Shown here: in pieces, positions 6,566 to 14,472 of the stretch
Layout of the letters: the number at the start of each line of letters is the position of its first letter
How positions within the stretch are numbered: the stretch's first letter is position 1
NCBI GenBank assembly: GCA_002307215.1
Contig: DBTU01000026.1
Coordinates: 69,966-102,244, forward strand
Source of the DNA: Lachnoclostridium sp. UBA1308
GTDB lineage: Bacteria; Bacillota; Clostridia; Lachnospirales; Lachnospiraceae
Reading direction: 5' to 3'
DNA: 32,279 bases
Notes under the pieces: generated by a model
Told to the model about the DNA's origin: nothing
Seen by the model: only the letters and a program-made list of their open reading frames with translations
The model's database searches: none
Program-made: the position numbers and the translations under genes

Positions 6566-7978
6566 ATGCAGAATAAATTTATCACGCTGAGAGAGAAGCA
6601 TCCTGTATTTACATACGAAAAATATGAGATTACAGATCTTGGTGACAGGCTGGCTATCACATATTTTTTTCATTTGGGCGACGATATTCTCTTTACTCCT
6701 AAATGGGAGTTTAGTAGGAAACACACATATATTGATTATGAACACGAGGAGATCGTTCGGAAGTTGGCTTTTCATCTGGGACTGGTGGAATTAATCAGCT
6801 ACTGGAAATGCGCCTGTCCTCCGCTTGTAATAATCAAAGCGGGCTATATAGATGAGGAGCAGATAGATTGGTGGAAGCAGCAGTATTATCTGGGGCTGGG
6901 TGAGTTCTTCTATACCAATGGAATCGAGACTGATCAGGAGACATTCCTACAGGTCGTGGTAGATTCCGGCGCTGAGGTAAGAGAACAGGCTGACGTAAGA
7001 GAATCGGATGATGAGTGGGTGGATATTAGGACTACCTTTGAGAAATCAGGTTGCCTGATACCAATCGGCGGAGGTAAGGATTCGATTGTTACCTTAGAAC
7101 TGCTGAGTGACAGAAAGAGTAGCAATCTGTGCTATATGATTAATAAGAAAGAAGCCTCCGAGCGATGTGCGGAGGTTGCCGGATATACCAAGGAAGAAGT
7201 ACTGATTGTAAATAGGACGCTTGATCAGAGGCTATTGGCACTGAACAAGGAGGGTTACCTAAACGGGCATACACCGTTTTCCGCAATCGTAGCTTTTTCC
7301 TCTGTACTTTCCGCATATTTATATGATAAGAGATACGTAGTACTGTCCAATGAATCAAGCGCGAATGAAAGCACGGTCGAGGGAACGATGGTCAACCACC
7401 AGTATTCCAAGAGCTTCAAATTCGAAAGTGATTTTACGGATTATGAATTACGATACATTAATAGCGGCGTTCATTATTTTAGTTTACTCAGACCCTTCAG
7501 TGAGCTTCAGATAGCGAAGCATTTTGCCCTACAGGAAAAATATCATGAGATTTTCAGAAGCTGCAATGTAGGCAGCAAGGTGGATCAATGGTGCGGACAC
7601 TGTCCAAAGTGTCTGTTTGTCTATATCATTCTGTCTCCGTTCATAACTATACAAAGACTCATAGAGATTTTTGGCAGCGATATGTTGAACGATGAGAGTA
7701 TGATACCGACCTTTGACAAGCTGATCGGTCTTGCACCGGAGAAGCCGTTTGAGTGCGTCGGAACCTGTGATGAGGCCAATACGGCAGTTTGCATGACAAT
7801 TAGGAGGCTTACGGCAGACCAAGAGGAGCTTCCAAAGCTCTATCAGTATTATAAGGATAAGGGATTATATATAGTTAACGATAAAAATAAGAATCCTTAC
7901 ATCAAATACTATAATGAGGAAAACCAGATACCGGAAGAGTTTACCGAAAGATTAAAGGCTTTGATGTTAAGTGAATGA
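6566..7978 (+). CDS. murL: MurL-type UDP-MurNAc-L-Ala-L-Glu epimerase
   Basis: A 470-residue protein resembling MurL of Xanthomonas, which uses ATP (giving AMP and PPi) to epimerise the L-Glu of UDP-MurNAc-L-Ala-L-Glu to D-Glu and so replaces glutamate racemase. The N-terminal half (about 1-160) carries no familiar motif. A PP-loop ATP-pyrophosphatase motif IGGGKDS stands at 167-173, followed by an alpha/beta core, and a Cys cluster WCGHCPKC (Cys343, 346, 349) may bind a metal or hold the fold. AGGAGG precedes the ATG. A MurD-type ligase starts nine bases after its stop, exactly the partner needed. The assignment rests on the PP-loop, the length and this pairing; another PP-loop enzyme is possible but less likely. 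Confidence 0.8.
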   Translation: MQNKFITLREKHPVFTYEKYEITDLGDRLAITYFFHLGDDILFTPKWEFSRKHTYIDYEHEEIVRKLAFHLGLVELISYWKCACPPLVIIKAGYIDEEQIDWWKQQYYLGLGEFFYTNGIETDQETFLQVVVDSGAEVREQADVRESDDEWVDIRTTFEKSGCLIPIGGGKDSIVTLELLSDRKSSNLCYMINKKEASERCAEVAGYTKEEVLIVNRTLDQRLLALNKEGYLNGHTPFSAIVAFSSVLSAYLYDKRYVVLSNESSANESTVEGTMVNHQYSKSFKFESDFTDYELRYINSGVHYFSLLRPFSELQIAKHFALQEKYHEIFRSCNVGSKVDQWCGHCPKCLFVYIILSPFITIQRLIEIFGSDMLNDESMIPTFDKLIGLAPEKPFECVGTCDEANTAVCMTIRRLTADQEELPKLYQYYKDKGLYIVNDKNKNPYIKYYNEENQIPEEFTERLKALMLSE

Positions 7979-7987
7979 GGGTAAAGG

Positions 7988-9319
7988 ATGATAAGTCGAA
8001 TCTGTAATTTATTTGAAAATAAAAAAATACTTCTTTTAGGTTTTGGCAGGGAGGGAAAATCCACCTACCGATTTATCCGAAAACAGTTTCCTGATATGCT
8101 AATCGGTATTTATGATAAGAAGCCTATTCAGGACGTGCCGGAGAATACCACATTTCTTACCGGGGAATCCTTCTGGGAGTACATACCTGATTACGATATC
8201 ATAATTAAAAGCCCGGGAATCGTACTGGATACGACAGATTCCGAGGTGTTAAGGAAGTTCACCTGCCAGACAGATCTTTTCCTTGAATCTTATCGTACCC
8301 AGACCATCGGAATTACCGGGACCAAGGGTAAAAGTACGACGACAGCCTTGTTATATCATATTCTTCGCACTTCGGGCAGAGATGCCCTGTTAGTCGGAAA
8401 TATCGGAATCCCGGTGTTTGACGTACTGGAGGAGATTGGTGAGAAGACGATGGTTGTATTTGAATTATCCTCCCATCAGTTGCAATACGTGACTCATTCG
8501 CCTCATATCGGTGTGCTGCTTAATATCTTTCAAGAGCATTTGGATCATTATGGGACCTTTGATAAATATAAATCTGCCAAGGAAAACATCTATAAATACC
8601 AGCAAAAAGGTGATTTGCTTCTATATAATGAGGAGTATTTTGAGCTACCGGAAGACTTTTTGCCGGATAAGATAACAATCTCAAATCATATTGAGAATTC
8701 AGTTGTGCAGATAAAAGATAATAAGATATATTACCTGGATCATGTGTTTGAAATCGAGGTTGATAAGCTGTTGTTAAAAGGACCGCATAACCTTTATAAT
8801 GTCGGTGCGGCTTATGTTCTGGCACGTAACTTAGGTGTATCGGACAGCGAGTTTCGGACGGCCCTTCGAACGTTCAAGCCTCTGCCCCACCGTATGGAAT
8901 ACATAGGAGAAATAGCAGGGGTGAAGTACTATAATGATTCCATCTCTACCATTTGTGAAACCACTATTCAAGGAGTAAATAGTTTGACGGATGTTGATAC
9001 GGTAATTCTCGGAGGTATGGATAGAGGGATATCCTACCAGCCTCTCGTGGATTTTTTACTCTCCTCCAAAATCAGAAATATTATATTGATGCCCGATACT
9101 GGCTACCGTATTCTAAAGATGCTTGAGGAAAGCGGTAAGATACTCAGTAATCAGGAGCTAGTAAAGGTAGCTAATGTAGCAGAAGCAGTTACTGCCGCTA
9201 AGAAGCTTACGAAAAGCGGAACAATCTGCCTCTTCTCCCCGGCGGCTGCAAGCTATGGGTTTTTTAAAGACTTTGAAGAACGGGGAGAGGTATTTAAGAG
9301 CTTAGTACTAAGTAACTAA
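7988..9319 (+). CDS. murD: MurD-type UDP-MurNAc-L-Ala glutamate ligase (MurD2)
   Basis: A 443-residue Mur ligase. The N-terminal domain has a Rossmann-like IIIKSPGI motif, the ATPase loop is GTKGKSTTT (111-119), and the central domain has VFELSSHQL and NIFQEHLDHYGTFDKYKSAKENI, where a lysine is carbamylated in MurD. The C-terminal domain has PHRMEYIGEIAGVKYYNDSIST. These identify a MurD family enzyme. Sitting in an operon with a MurL homologue it is probably MurD2, which adds L-Glu rather than D-Glu; specificity cannot be read from sequence alone. Whether a normal murD exists elsewhere in the genome cannot be seen here. Its last five codons are the first unit of a 15-bp tandem repeat. Confidence 0.88.
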   Translation: MISRICNLFENKKILLLGFGREGKSTYRFIRKQFPDMLIGIYDKKPIQDVPENTTFLTGESFWEYIPDYDIIIKSPGIVLDTTDSEVLRKFTCQTDLFLESYRTQTIGITGTKGKSTTTALLYHILRTSGRDALLVGNIGIPVFDVLEEIGEKTMVVFELSSHQLQYVTHSPHIGVLLNIFQEHLDHYGTFDKYKSAKENIYKYQQKGDLLLYNEEYFELPEDFLPDKITISNHIENSVVQIKDNKIYYLDHVFEIEVDKLLLKGPHNLYNVGAAYVLARNLGVSDSEFRTALRTFKPLPHRMEYIGEIAGVKYYNDSISTICETTIQGVNSLTDVDTVILGGMDRGISYQPLVDFLLSSKIRNIILMPDTGYRILKMLEESGKILSNQELVKVANVAEAVTAAKKLTKSGTICLFSPAAASYGFFKDFEERGEVFKSLVLSN

Positions 9320-9364
9320 GGAGTAAGTAACTAAGTACTAAGTAACTAAGTACTAAGTAACGAA
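9305..9364 (+). repeat. 15-bp tandem repeat across the murD stop
   Basis: Four head-to-tail 15-bp units at 9305, 9320, 9335 and 9350, each close to GTACTAAGTAACTAA. Unit 1 is the last four sense codons plus the stop of murD, so every unit carries an in-frame stop and later units do not alter the protein. Units 1 and 3 are identical; unit 2 has two changes near its start and unit 4 has one near its end. Slippage-type expansion is likely. Confidence 0.85.
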
Positions 9365-9415
9365 GAACTTGTGAATAAAGCAACTAATAACAATTAATCG
9401 GCTCAAATGATAACT

Positions 9416-9460
9416 CCTACTTTAAAGATAAAAAGATTCTCTTTAAAGTAGGAATTTTGT
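9416..9460. terminator. Terminator of murL-murD, likely bidirectional
   Basis: A perfect 13-bp stem, CCTACTTTAAAGA (9416-9428) with TCTTTAAAGTAGG (9440-9452), is followed by ATTTTGTT. The small minus-strand gene ends only seven bases to the right, so the hairpin may serve both directions. Confidence 0.8.
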
Positions 9461-9466
9461 TGTAAC

Positions 9467-9622
9467 TTACTTTTCACTTTTTGATTTTTCATGCTTACTT
9501 TCGTGGACGCCGATTTTCTGCCCATTTTCGATACCCACATCCGCATTATCCTTTGGTTTCATTTTCCTAAGTTCGGCATCGCTTTTTCCCTGGTCCTTTA
9601 TTCTGTTCCTGTTATTATCCAT
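9467..9622 (-). CDS. 51-residue highly charged protein
   Basis: A frame of 51 codons starting MDNNRNRIKDQGKSD and ending in a Lys/Glu/Ser-rich tail, with AAAGGA nine bases before its ATG and the terminator at 9416-9452 directly behind its stop. It has no hydrophobic segment and no cysteine, and looks disordered. I do not recognise a family. Good signals at both ends argue that it is a real gene; small acidic/basic spore or stress proteins of Clostridia look like this, but that is only an impression. The gap 9623-9772 upstream shows no clear promoter. Confidence 0.6.
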   Translation of the reverse strand: MDNNRNRIKDQGKSDAELRKMKPKDNADVGIENGQKIGVHESKHEKSKSEK

Positions 9623-9772
9623 GAATGATATCCTTTCAAAGTCAATGATAAGATATATTATTTCCGTAAAAGCTTATATTATTTCTTGGTTCAAAAATCT
9701 TGCTTCAAAATGGTCTCTTACATAAATAAAATTAATTGAAATTTCATTTTTAACTTCTTTCGGATATTTTTT

Positions 9773-9796
9773 GTGATGCTACTTTTAAGGCATCAC
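9773..9796. other. Short hairpin GTGATGC/GCATCAC
   Basis: A 7-bp perfect stem with a 10-base loop in the gap between the divergent 51-residue gene and the DUF368 gene. No T-run follows on either side. It may be a regulatory site or chance. Confidence 0.3.
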
Positions 9797-9837
9797 GTCG
9801 GAAGGTGTGAACATTAGATGAAATTGGTATAGACAAA

Positions 9838-9866
9838 TTTACAAATACCTTTACCTGTGCTATAAT
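9838..9866 (+). promoter_or_regulatory. Promoter of the DUF368 gene
   Basis: TTTACA (9838-9843), a 17-bp spacer and a perfect TATAAT (9861-9866). The expected transcription start, near 9873, falls inside the TACAGT operator. The leader to the ATG is about 110 bases. Confidence 0.75.
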
Positions 9867-9870
9867 TTGC

Positions 9871-9900
9871 TACAGTTTATTACTGTAATTTCATACAGTA
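9871..9900. promoter_or_regulatory. TACAGT inverted repeat plus third box
   Basis: TACAGT (9871) and ACTGTA (9882-9887) form an inverted repeat with a 5-bp centre at the expected transcription start, and a third TACAGTA follows at 9894-9900. The layout suits a dimeric repressor. The TACA...TGTA core recalls BlaI/CopY-type operators, but no such regulator is in the window, so the binder is unknown. Confidence 0.55.
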
Positions 9901-9983
9901 ATATAATAAAGTCTTCAGTGTCGAACATTGAAAGAGTAGTTGAAAGGAGTATAGATATACTAATAATATAAGGTGTATCTGGT

Positions 9984-10847
9984 ATGTGGATGAAAAACAA
10001 ATTGAGAGATAATTTTGTGCTAATACTAAAGGGCTTTATCATCGGGTCCTCCATGAGTATTCCGGGCGTAAGCGGCGGTACCATGGCTATTCTTCTTGGA
10101 ATCTATGATAAACTGATTGGCTCTATCAGCAATTTTTTCAAGGATATCAAGGGAAACATGATGTTTCTGATTAAGTTCTGTATCGGTTCCTTTCTAGGAA
10201 TCGGATCTCTGGCCTTTGCGATAGAATGGATGCTGGATAAGTTCCCGATGCCGGTTTCATTTTTCTTTCTGGGAGCAGTAATCGGCGGAATTCCGGCTCT
10301 GTATAAGAAGACAAAGGAATCAAAAATCAGAATATCGTCGGGTATCTACTTCCTGATTGGATTGGTAGTCGTGATTGCTATCGGATTTCTCCCCAGCGGG
10401 AAGATTGGAATCGGCACCGGTACGAGCCTCGTGCATTATATTTTGCTTTTGGTTATGGGAATCATCATTGCACTTGCACTTGTTTTACCGGGAATTAGTA
10501 CCTCCCATATGCTTTTGGTGCTTGGTATGTTTGATACCACGCTGAATGCCATCAAGAATTTTGACATCGTTTATATCGGAATTCTTGGAGTAGCGACGCT
10601 GATTGGAATTTTCCTGATTACGAAACCAATCGAGTGGGTAATGAAAAGCTTTCCGCATCAGACCTATTGTATGATTATCGGATTCGTTATCGGATCCACC
10701 TCTGAGATATTTCGCTTTAAGATCGCGCCGGCTATCCCGGCGAGTGCAGGGCTTTCCTGGTGGCTCCCTATGGCTATCCTATCAGCAGCTACCTTTATAC
10801 TGGGTGGAATGGCGATTATGTCCCTAGCAAGATTTTCAGATGATTAA
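9984..10847 (+). CDS. DUF368 (PopT-type) undecaprenyl-phosphate transporter
   Basis: A 287-residue polytopic membrane protein of the DUF368 family. The hallmark GSSMSIPGVSGGTMAILLGIYD lies near the N-terminus (about residues 22-42), and a second, related LALVLPGISTSHMLLVLGMFD near 170 is the internal pseudo-repeat; about eight hydrophobic segments are visible. Recent work assigned DUF368 members (PopT) and DedA proteins to the return of undecaprenyl phosphate from the outer to the inner leaflet, so that the carrier for peptidoglycan and teichoic acid precursors is reused. AGGTG precedes the ATG. The gene has its own promoter with an overlapping operator and ends before a 42-bp hairpin repeat. 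It lies close to the MurL-MurD pair, another cell-wall precursor step. Confidence 0.88.
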   Translation: MWMKNKLRDNFVLILKGFIIGSSMSIPGVSGGTMAILLGIYDKLIGSISNFFKDIKGNMMFLIKFCIGSFLGIGSLAFAIEWMLDKFPMPVSFFFLGAVIGGIPALYKKTKESKIRISSGIYFLIGLVVVIAIGFLPSGKIGIGTGTSLVHYILLLVMGIIIALALVLPGISTSHMLLVLGMFDTTLNAIKNFDIVYIGILGVATLIGIFLITKPIEWVMKSFPHQTYCMIIGFVIGSTSEIFRFKIAPAIPASAGLSWWLPMAILSAATFILGGMAIMSLARFSDD

Positions 10848-10878
10848 AGTGAATTATTGAAATGCGTAATTCACTTCG

Positions 10879-10920
10879 AAGTTTGTGCCTGCGTAATCCT
10901 AGGCACAAACTAATTCTAAG
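10879..10920 (+). repeat. 42-bp hairpin repeat, copy A
   Basis: AGTTTGTGCCT (10880-10890) pairs perfectly with AGGCACAAACT (10901-10911) around a ten-base loop. An inverted copy lies at 18589-18630 with about 39 of 42 matching positions. Here it follows the DUF368 gene and may act as its terminator, though no T-run follows. Confidence 0.75.
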
Positions 10921-10999
10921 GACAGGCCTGTTAAGATATATTGATATACAGCACCTGAACTATTACAATAAAATATAATTTAGAAATTTGAGGATGGAA

Positions 11000-11740
11000 A
11001 TGAAAAATATAAAGTTAACGATAGAATATGATGGGAGCCGTTATAACGGCTGGCAGAGGCTTGGTAAAGAGGAAACGGATCATACGGTTGAGAACAAGCT
11101 GCTGGAAATCATACAAAAGATGACCGGAGAACAGGTAGAGCTTAACTGTGGCTGCCGTACAGAGGCGGGAGTTCATGCCTATGCCCAGGTTGTCAATTTT
11201 AAGACGAAGTCAGAAATGAAGCTGTATGAAATCAAGAACTATTTTAACCGCTATCTTCCGATGGATATCGCTGTCCTTGAAGCAGAGGAGATGCCGGAAC
11301 GGTATCATGCAAGCTTAAATGCAAAATCAAAGACTTATCTTTATCGGATTGCAATCGGAGATGCTCCGAGTGTATTTGACAGAAAATATACTTATTACTG
11401 CTTTCATGCACCGGAGATTGCGCGGATGAAGGTGGCGGCAGAGCAATTGATTGGAAAGCATGATTTTAAAAATTTTTCCTCGGTAAAGAAGAGCAAATCC
11501 ACGATGAAAGAAATATATCTGATTGAAATCAATCAGGATGCAAAAGAAATACAGGTCAAGGTAAAGGCAAATGATTTTCTTCATAATATGGCAAGGATGC
11601 TGGTTAGTACACTGCTAGAGATCGGTCTCAAGGAACGACCTTCGGAAGATATCGCAAAAATCCTTGATCCGGAATCTGAAATTGTAGGTAGTGCACCGGC
11701 AAGTGCTCAGGGCTTATTTCTTCAGGAAATAGAATACTAG
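11000..11740 (+). CDS. TruA paralogue with Asp-to-Glu catalytic change
   Basis: A 246-residue member of the TruA family (tRNA pseudouridine 38-40 synthase). It has the family start MKNIKLTIEYDGSRYNGWQR, the strand KTYLYRI with the active-site tyrosine, and the C-terminal FLHNMARMLVSTLLEIG. In the catalytic loop, where TruA has RTDAGVH, this protein reads RTEAGVH (Glu55, codon GAG), and the usual glycine after MAR-x-x-V is serine. The aspartate is essential in all known pseudouridine synthases, so the protein may be inactive, altered in reaction, or an RNA-binding relic. The start at 11000 is taken because GAGG lies six bases upstream; TTG 10988 is in frame but poorer. A strong terminator follows, so it is transcribed alone. 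A canonical truA is at 27573. Confidence 0.9.
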   Translation: MKNIKLTIEYDGSRYNGWQRLGKEETDHTVENKLLEIIQKMTGEQVELNCGCRTEAGVHAYAQVVNFKTKSEMKLYEIKNYFNRYLPMDIAVLEAEEMPERYHASLNAKSKTYLYRIAIGDAPSVFDRKYTYYCFHAPEIARMKVAAEQLIGKHDFKNFSSVKKSKSTMKEIYLIEINQDAKEIQVKVKANDFLHNMARMLVSTLLEIGLKERPSEDIAKILDPESEIVGSAPASAQGLFLQEIEY

Positions 11741-11742
11741 AT

Positions 11743-11798
11743 AAAATAGTACACACAGTTGAAACGATTACACATTTTCAATTGTGTGTACTATTTTA
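11743..11798 (+). terminator. Terminator after the truA paralogue
   Basis: A long stem, AATAGTACACACA-GTTGAAA against TTTCAA-TTGTGTGTACTATT, with about 20 paired positions and a T-rich 3' side. It begins within a few bases of the stop codon. The remainder of the gap to 12017 shows only a weak TTGAAA/TATAAG promoter candidate near 11870-11896. Confidence 0.85.
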
Positions 11799-12017
11799 TA
11801 TTCTGTAATAATAGAAGCGTTTTTAATGAAATTATAATCAGCATTTTATGCTACTGCCATACTGATGTATTGAAAAAAATGGAATTATATTATAAGATAG
11901 ATGTTAGGAGTTAATGACAAGAAACCGGAACCTTGCTTTGAGCAGGTATTGTGAATTGTTGAAAAATATAAAAATTCTCATAAAGCTATTTTTATTCGTA
12001 ATGAAATGGAGATAAAC

Positions 12018-12740
12018 ATGAAGAAGAATAAGAATAAGAATTATACTTTGTATCTGATAGCGGGAATCAGCGCAGGTTTAACAATTCCGATCGCCGTAAT
12101 TATCTTAAGAACGGTGCAGGCGGATATTGTGATTAAGACGGTGATGATTATGATGGCTTTCGTAGTTTTACTGATTGCCATCTTGCTGCTATATAAGATG
12201 ATCTTTGGCGTATCCGTACAAGAGATTGCCCAAGAAGAGAAGGTGACGGAGCTTGACCGGTTAAGCCATACCCTATCGGAACAGCGAAGGCTTCATTATA
12301 ATCCACAAGTAAGAAGATGCATCGATATCGTCCTAGATCAGGTTCAAAGATTTAAAAGGCGCAAAGAAGTTCTTCTGCAGATTACCGGAGCGCAGGAGGG
12401 CGGAGCAATCGAGAATATGATTGACACGGTTGAGGAAGTACTGATGAATAATGTCCGCAGACTTATAAGTCGGGTTGAGATATTCGATGATCAGGGAATA
12501 CCTGAGATAAGCAAGCAAAATATCGGATATATGGAGGGGTTATTGTTTAAGAACAATGAAGTCATGACAGAATTTGAGACCTTGATCACCGAAGCCTCCC
12601 AGATGGGAGATACAAGTGAGGATAAAGACATCAGTAAGCTTAGGGATGTCATTAATGCAATGCAGAGTCTTCGCACCGATAGTGATGATGAGATAGAAGA
12701 ACTAGCTAAAAAATACAGTAATCAGGGGGCTACCAAATGA
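12018..12740 (+). CDS. Two-TM protein with cytoplasmic helical domain
   Basis: A 240-residue protein with a Lys/Asn-rich N-terminus, two hydrophobic segments (about 10-32 and 39-64) and a mostly helical, charged domain to the end containing SHTLSEQRRLHYNPQVRRCIDIVLDQVQRFKRRKEVL and several acidic stretches. I do not recognise a family with confidence; the layout recalls XpaC-like proteins but the motifs do not prove it. The start at 12018 is preferred because GGAG lies upstream at the right distance. The stop overlaps the start of the VWA gene (ATGA), so the two are translationally coupled and probably form one membrane assembly. Its domain would lie in the cytoplasm if the N-terminus is inside. 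Confidence 0.75.
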   Translation: MKKNKNKNYTLYLIAGISAGLTIPIAVIILRTVQADIVIKTVMIMMAFVVLLIAILLLYKMIFGVSVQEIAQEEKVTELDRLSHTLSEQRRLHYNPQVRRCIDIVLDQVQRFKRRKEVLLQITGAQEGGAIENMIDTVEEVLMNNVRRLISRVEIFDDQGIPEISKQNIGYMEGLLFKNNEVMTEFETLITEASQMGDTSEDKDISKLRDVINAMQSLRTDSDDEIEELAKKYSNQGATK

Positions 12741-14452
12741 ATGCAAAAAATAATTTAATGAAATTTGTCGGAGGTATTGCAGTAATATTTATTGCGGTGT
12801 TAATCATAGTTTCGGTTATAAGTAAGTCCGCAGGTAATATAGACAATAATGCGAATACAAGTAATAAAGAGATGGAGACCTTTAATAGTAAGACGCTGGA
12901 TGAGAAGATTGCATATCTATCCGAGAGTATCAATGTCAATACGAATGCTCCACGGAAAGCATCCATTGATTTGTCAAGTCCCACACTATACGATGAACTA
13001 CCGGAGATTGATAAATACCCCTATGTTACCGAGGGAAATGGGGAAATTAATGTTGAGATATTTGGGAGCCCTGAGAAATCAGGCTCGGATAAGGACGGTT
13101 GGCTTGCGAAGGTAGCAAAGGACTTTAATGAGCAAGGATATACCGTAAACGGAAAGACGATTTCCGTATCTGTCCGAAATATTGCTTCCGGTCTGGGAGC
13201 TGATTATATTATCTCGGGTAAATATGCACCGGATGCTTTTTCGCCTTCTTCCGAGCTATGGGGTAATCTCATTAATGCTCAGGGAGGATCCGTAACCGTG
13301 GAAGCCGATAGACTTGTAGGTAATGTAGCCGGTATTCTGGTGAATAAAGATACCAAGGATAAGCTTACAAAAAGCTACGGCAAGGCAGATATGGAAGCAG
13401 TGCTGAAAGCGGTGGTTAACAATGAGATAGTCATGGGCTATACGAATCCGCTGGCCAGCTCAACCGGTTTGAATTTTCTCTTAAGTACCCTGAACTACTA
13501 TGACAAGGATAATCTATTAAGTGATAAAGCAAAACAAGGATTTACTACCTTCCAGAATAACGTGCCGTATGTTGCCTACACCACGATGCAGATGAGAGAA
13601 AGTGCGGCTTCAGGTAAGTTAGATGGTATGGTCATGGAATATCAGACCTATACCAATGATGCTGAATTATCAAAATATGAGTTTATTCCCTTTGGCATCA
13701 GGCATGACAATCCATTATATGAGGTTGGAACACTTTCGGCGGATAAGAAATCGGTTCTTGATCAGTTCAAAGATTACTGCTTAAATGACAGTTCACAAGC
13801 CTTAGCTAAGGATTATGGTTTTAACGGACTCAATGATTATGTGGGTGAGGATTATAATACGGATGGCAGCACTATTTTACAGGCACAGCAGTTATGGAAG
13901 CAGAATAAGGATGGCGGAAAAGATATTATAGCTGTCTTTGTTGCCGATACCAGCGGAAGTATGGACGGGGATCCGATGACACAGCTGAAGAAGAGCTTAG
14001 TGAATGGGGCACAGTATATCAACGATAATAATTATATCGGCCTGGTCAGCTACAGCTCTGATGTAACCACAGAACTGCCGATCGCCAAATTCGACCTGAA
14101 CCAGCGGGCCTATTTTCAAGGAGCAATAGAGGATATGCAGGCGGGTGGGGGAACAGCTACCTATGACGGTATAACGGTTGCTATCAATATGCTTCTGGAG
14201 GCAAAGAAGGCAAATCCGAATGCTAAGCTGATGCTGTTTTTACTTAGTGATGGAGAAACCAATGAAGGCCATTCGCTCGATTTTGTGGAACCGGTGATTA
14301 AGGAGAGCGGCATACCGGTCTATACCATCGGATATAATGCCAATATTGATGCCTTACAGACAATATCAAATATCAATGAGGCTTCCAGTATCAATGCCGA
14401 CTCGGAGGATGTAATATATAAGATAAAGAGTTTATTTAATGCTCAGATGTAA
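12737..14452 (+). CDS. Membrane-anchored solute-binding/VWA protein
   Basis: A 571-residue protein with an N-terminal membrane anchor (about 10-28), an extracellular domain like a bacterial solute-binding protein (about 100-370; NVEIFGSPEKSG, TNPLASSTGLNFLLS) and a C-terminal von Willebrand A domain (about 395-571). The metal-ion-dependent adhesion site is complete: D404-x-S406-x-S408 in DTSGSMDG, T473 in GGTATYDG and D505 in LLSDGETNEG, so divalent-metal-dependent ligand binding is expected. The combined SBP-VWA layout is known in Clostridia but its role is not. It overlaps the two-TM protein by four bases and is followed closely by a GH2 gene, so the three appear to be one operon. Confidence 0.88.
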   Translation: MNAKNNLMKFVGGIAVIFIAVLIIVSVISKSAGNIDNNANTSNKEMETFNSKTLDEKIAYLSESINVNTNAPRKASIDLSSPTLYDELPEIDKYPYVTEGNGEINVEIFGSPEKSGSDKDGWLAKVAKDFNEQGYTVNGKTISVSVRNIASGLGADYIISGKYAPDAFSPSSELWGNLINAQGGSVTVEADRLVGNVAGILVNKDTKDKLTKSYGKADMEAVLKAVVNNEIVMGYTNPLASSTGLNFLLSTLNYYDKDNLLSDKAKQGFTTFQNNVPYVAYTTMQMRESAASGKLDGMVMEYQTYTNDAELSKYEFIPFGIRHDNPLYEVGTLSADKKSVLDQFKDYCLNDSSQALAKDYGFNGLNDYVGEDYNTDGSTILQAQQLWKQNKDGGKDIIAVFVADTSGSMDGDPMTQLKKSLVNGAQYINDNNYIGLVSYSSDVTTELPIAKFDLNQRAYFQGAIEDMQAGGGTATYDGITVAINMLLEAKKANPNAKLMLFLLSDGETNEGHSLDFVEPVIKESGIPVYTIGYNANIDALQTISNINEASSINADSEDVIYKIKSLFNAQM

Positions 14453-14472
14453 TAAAGATGGAGGATAGGATT

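Noticed and set aside
9305..9364. Possible CRISPR array
   Set aside because: Units are only 15 bp, head-to-tail with no spacers, and begin inside the murD stop region; no cas genes nearby.
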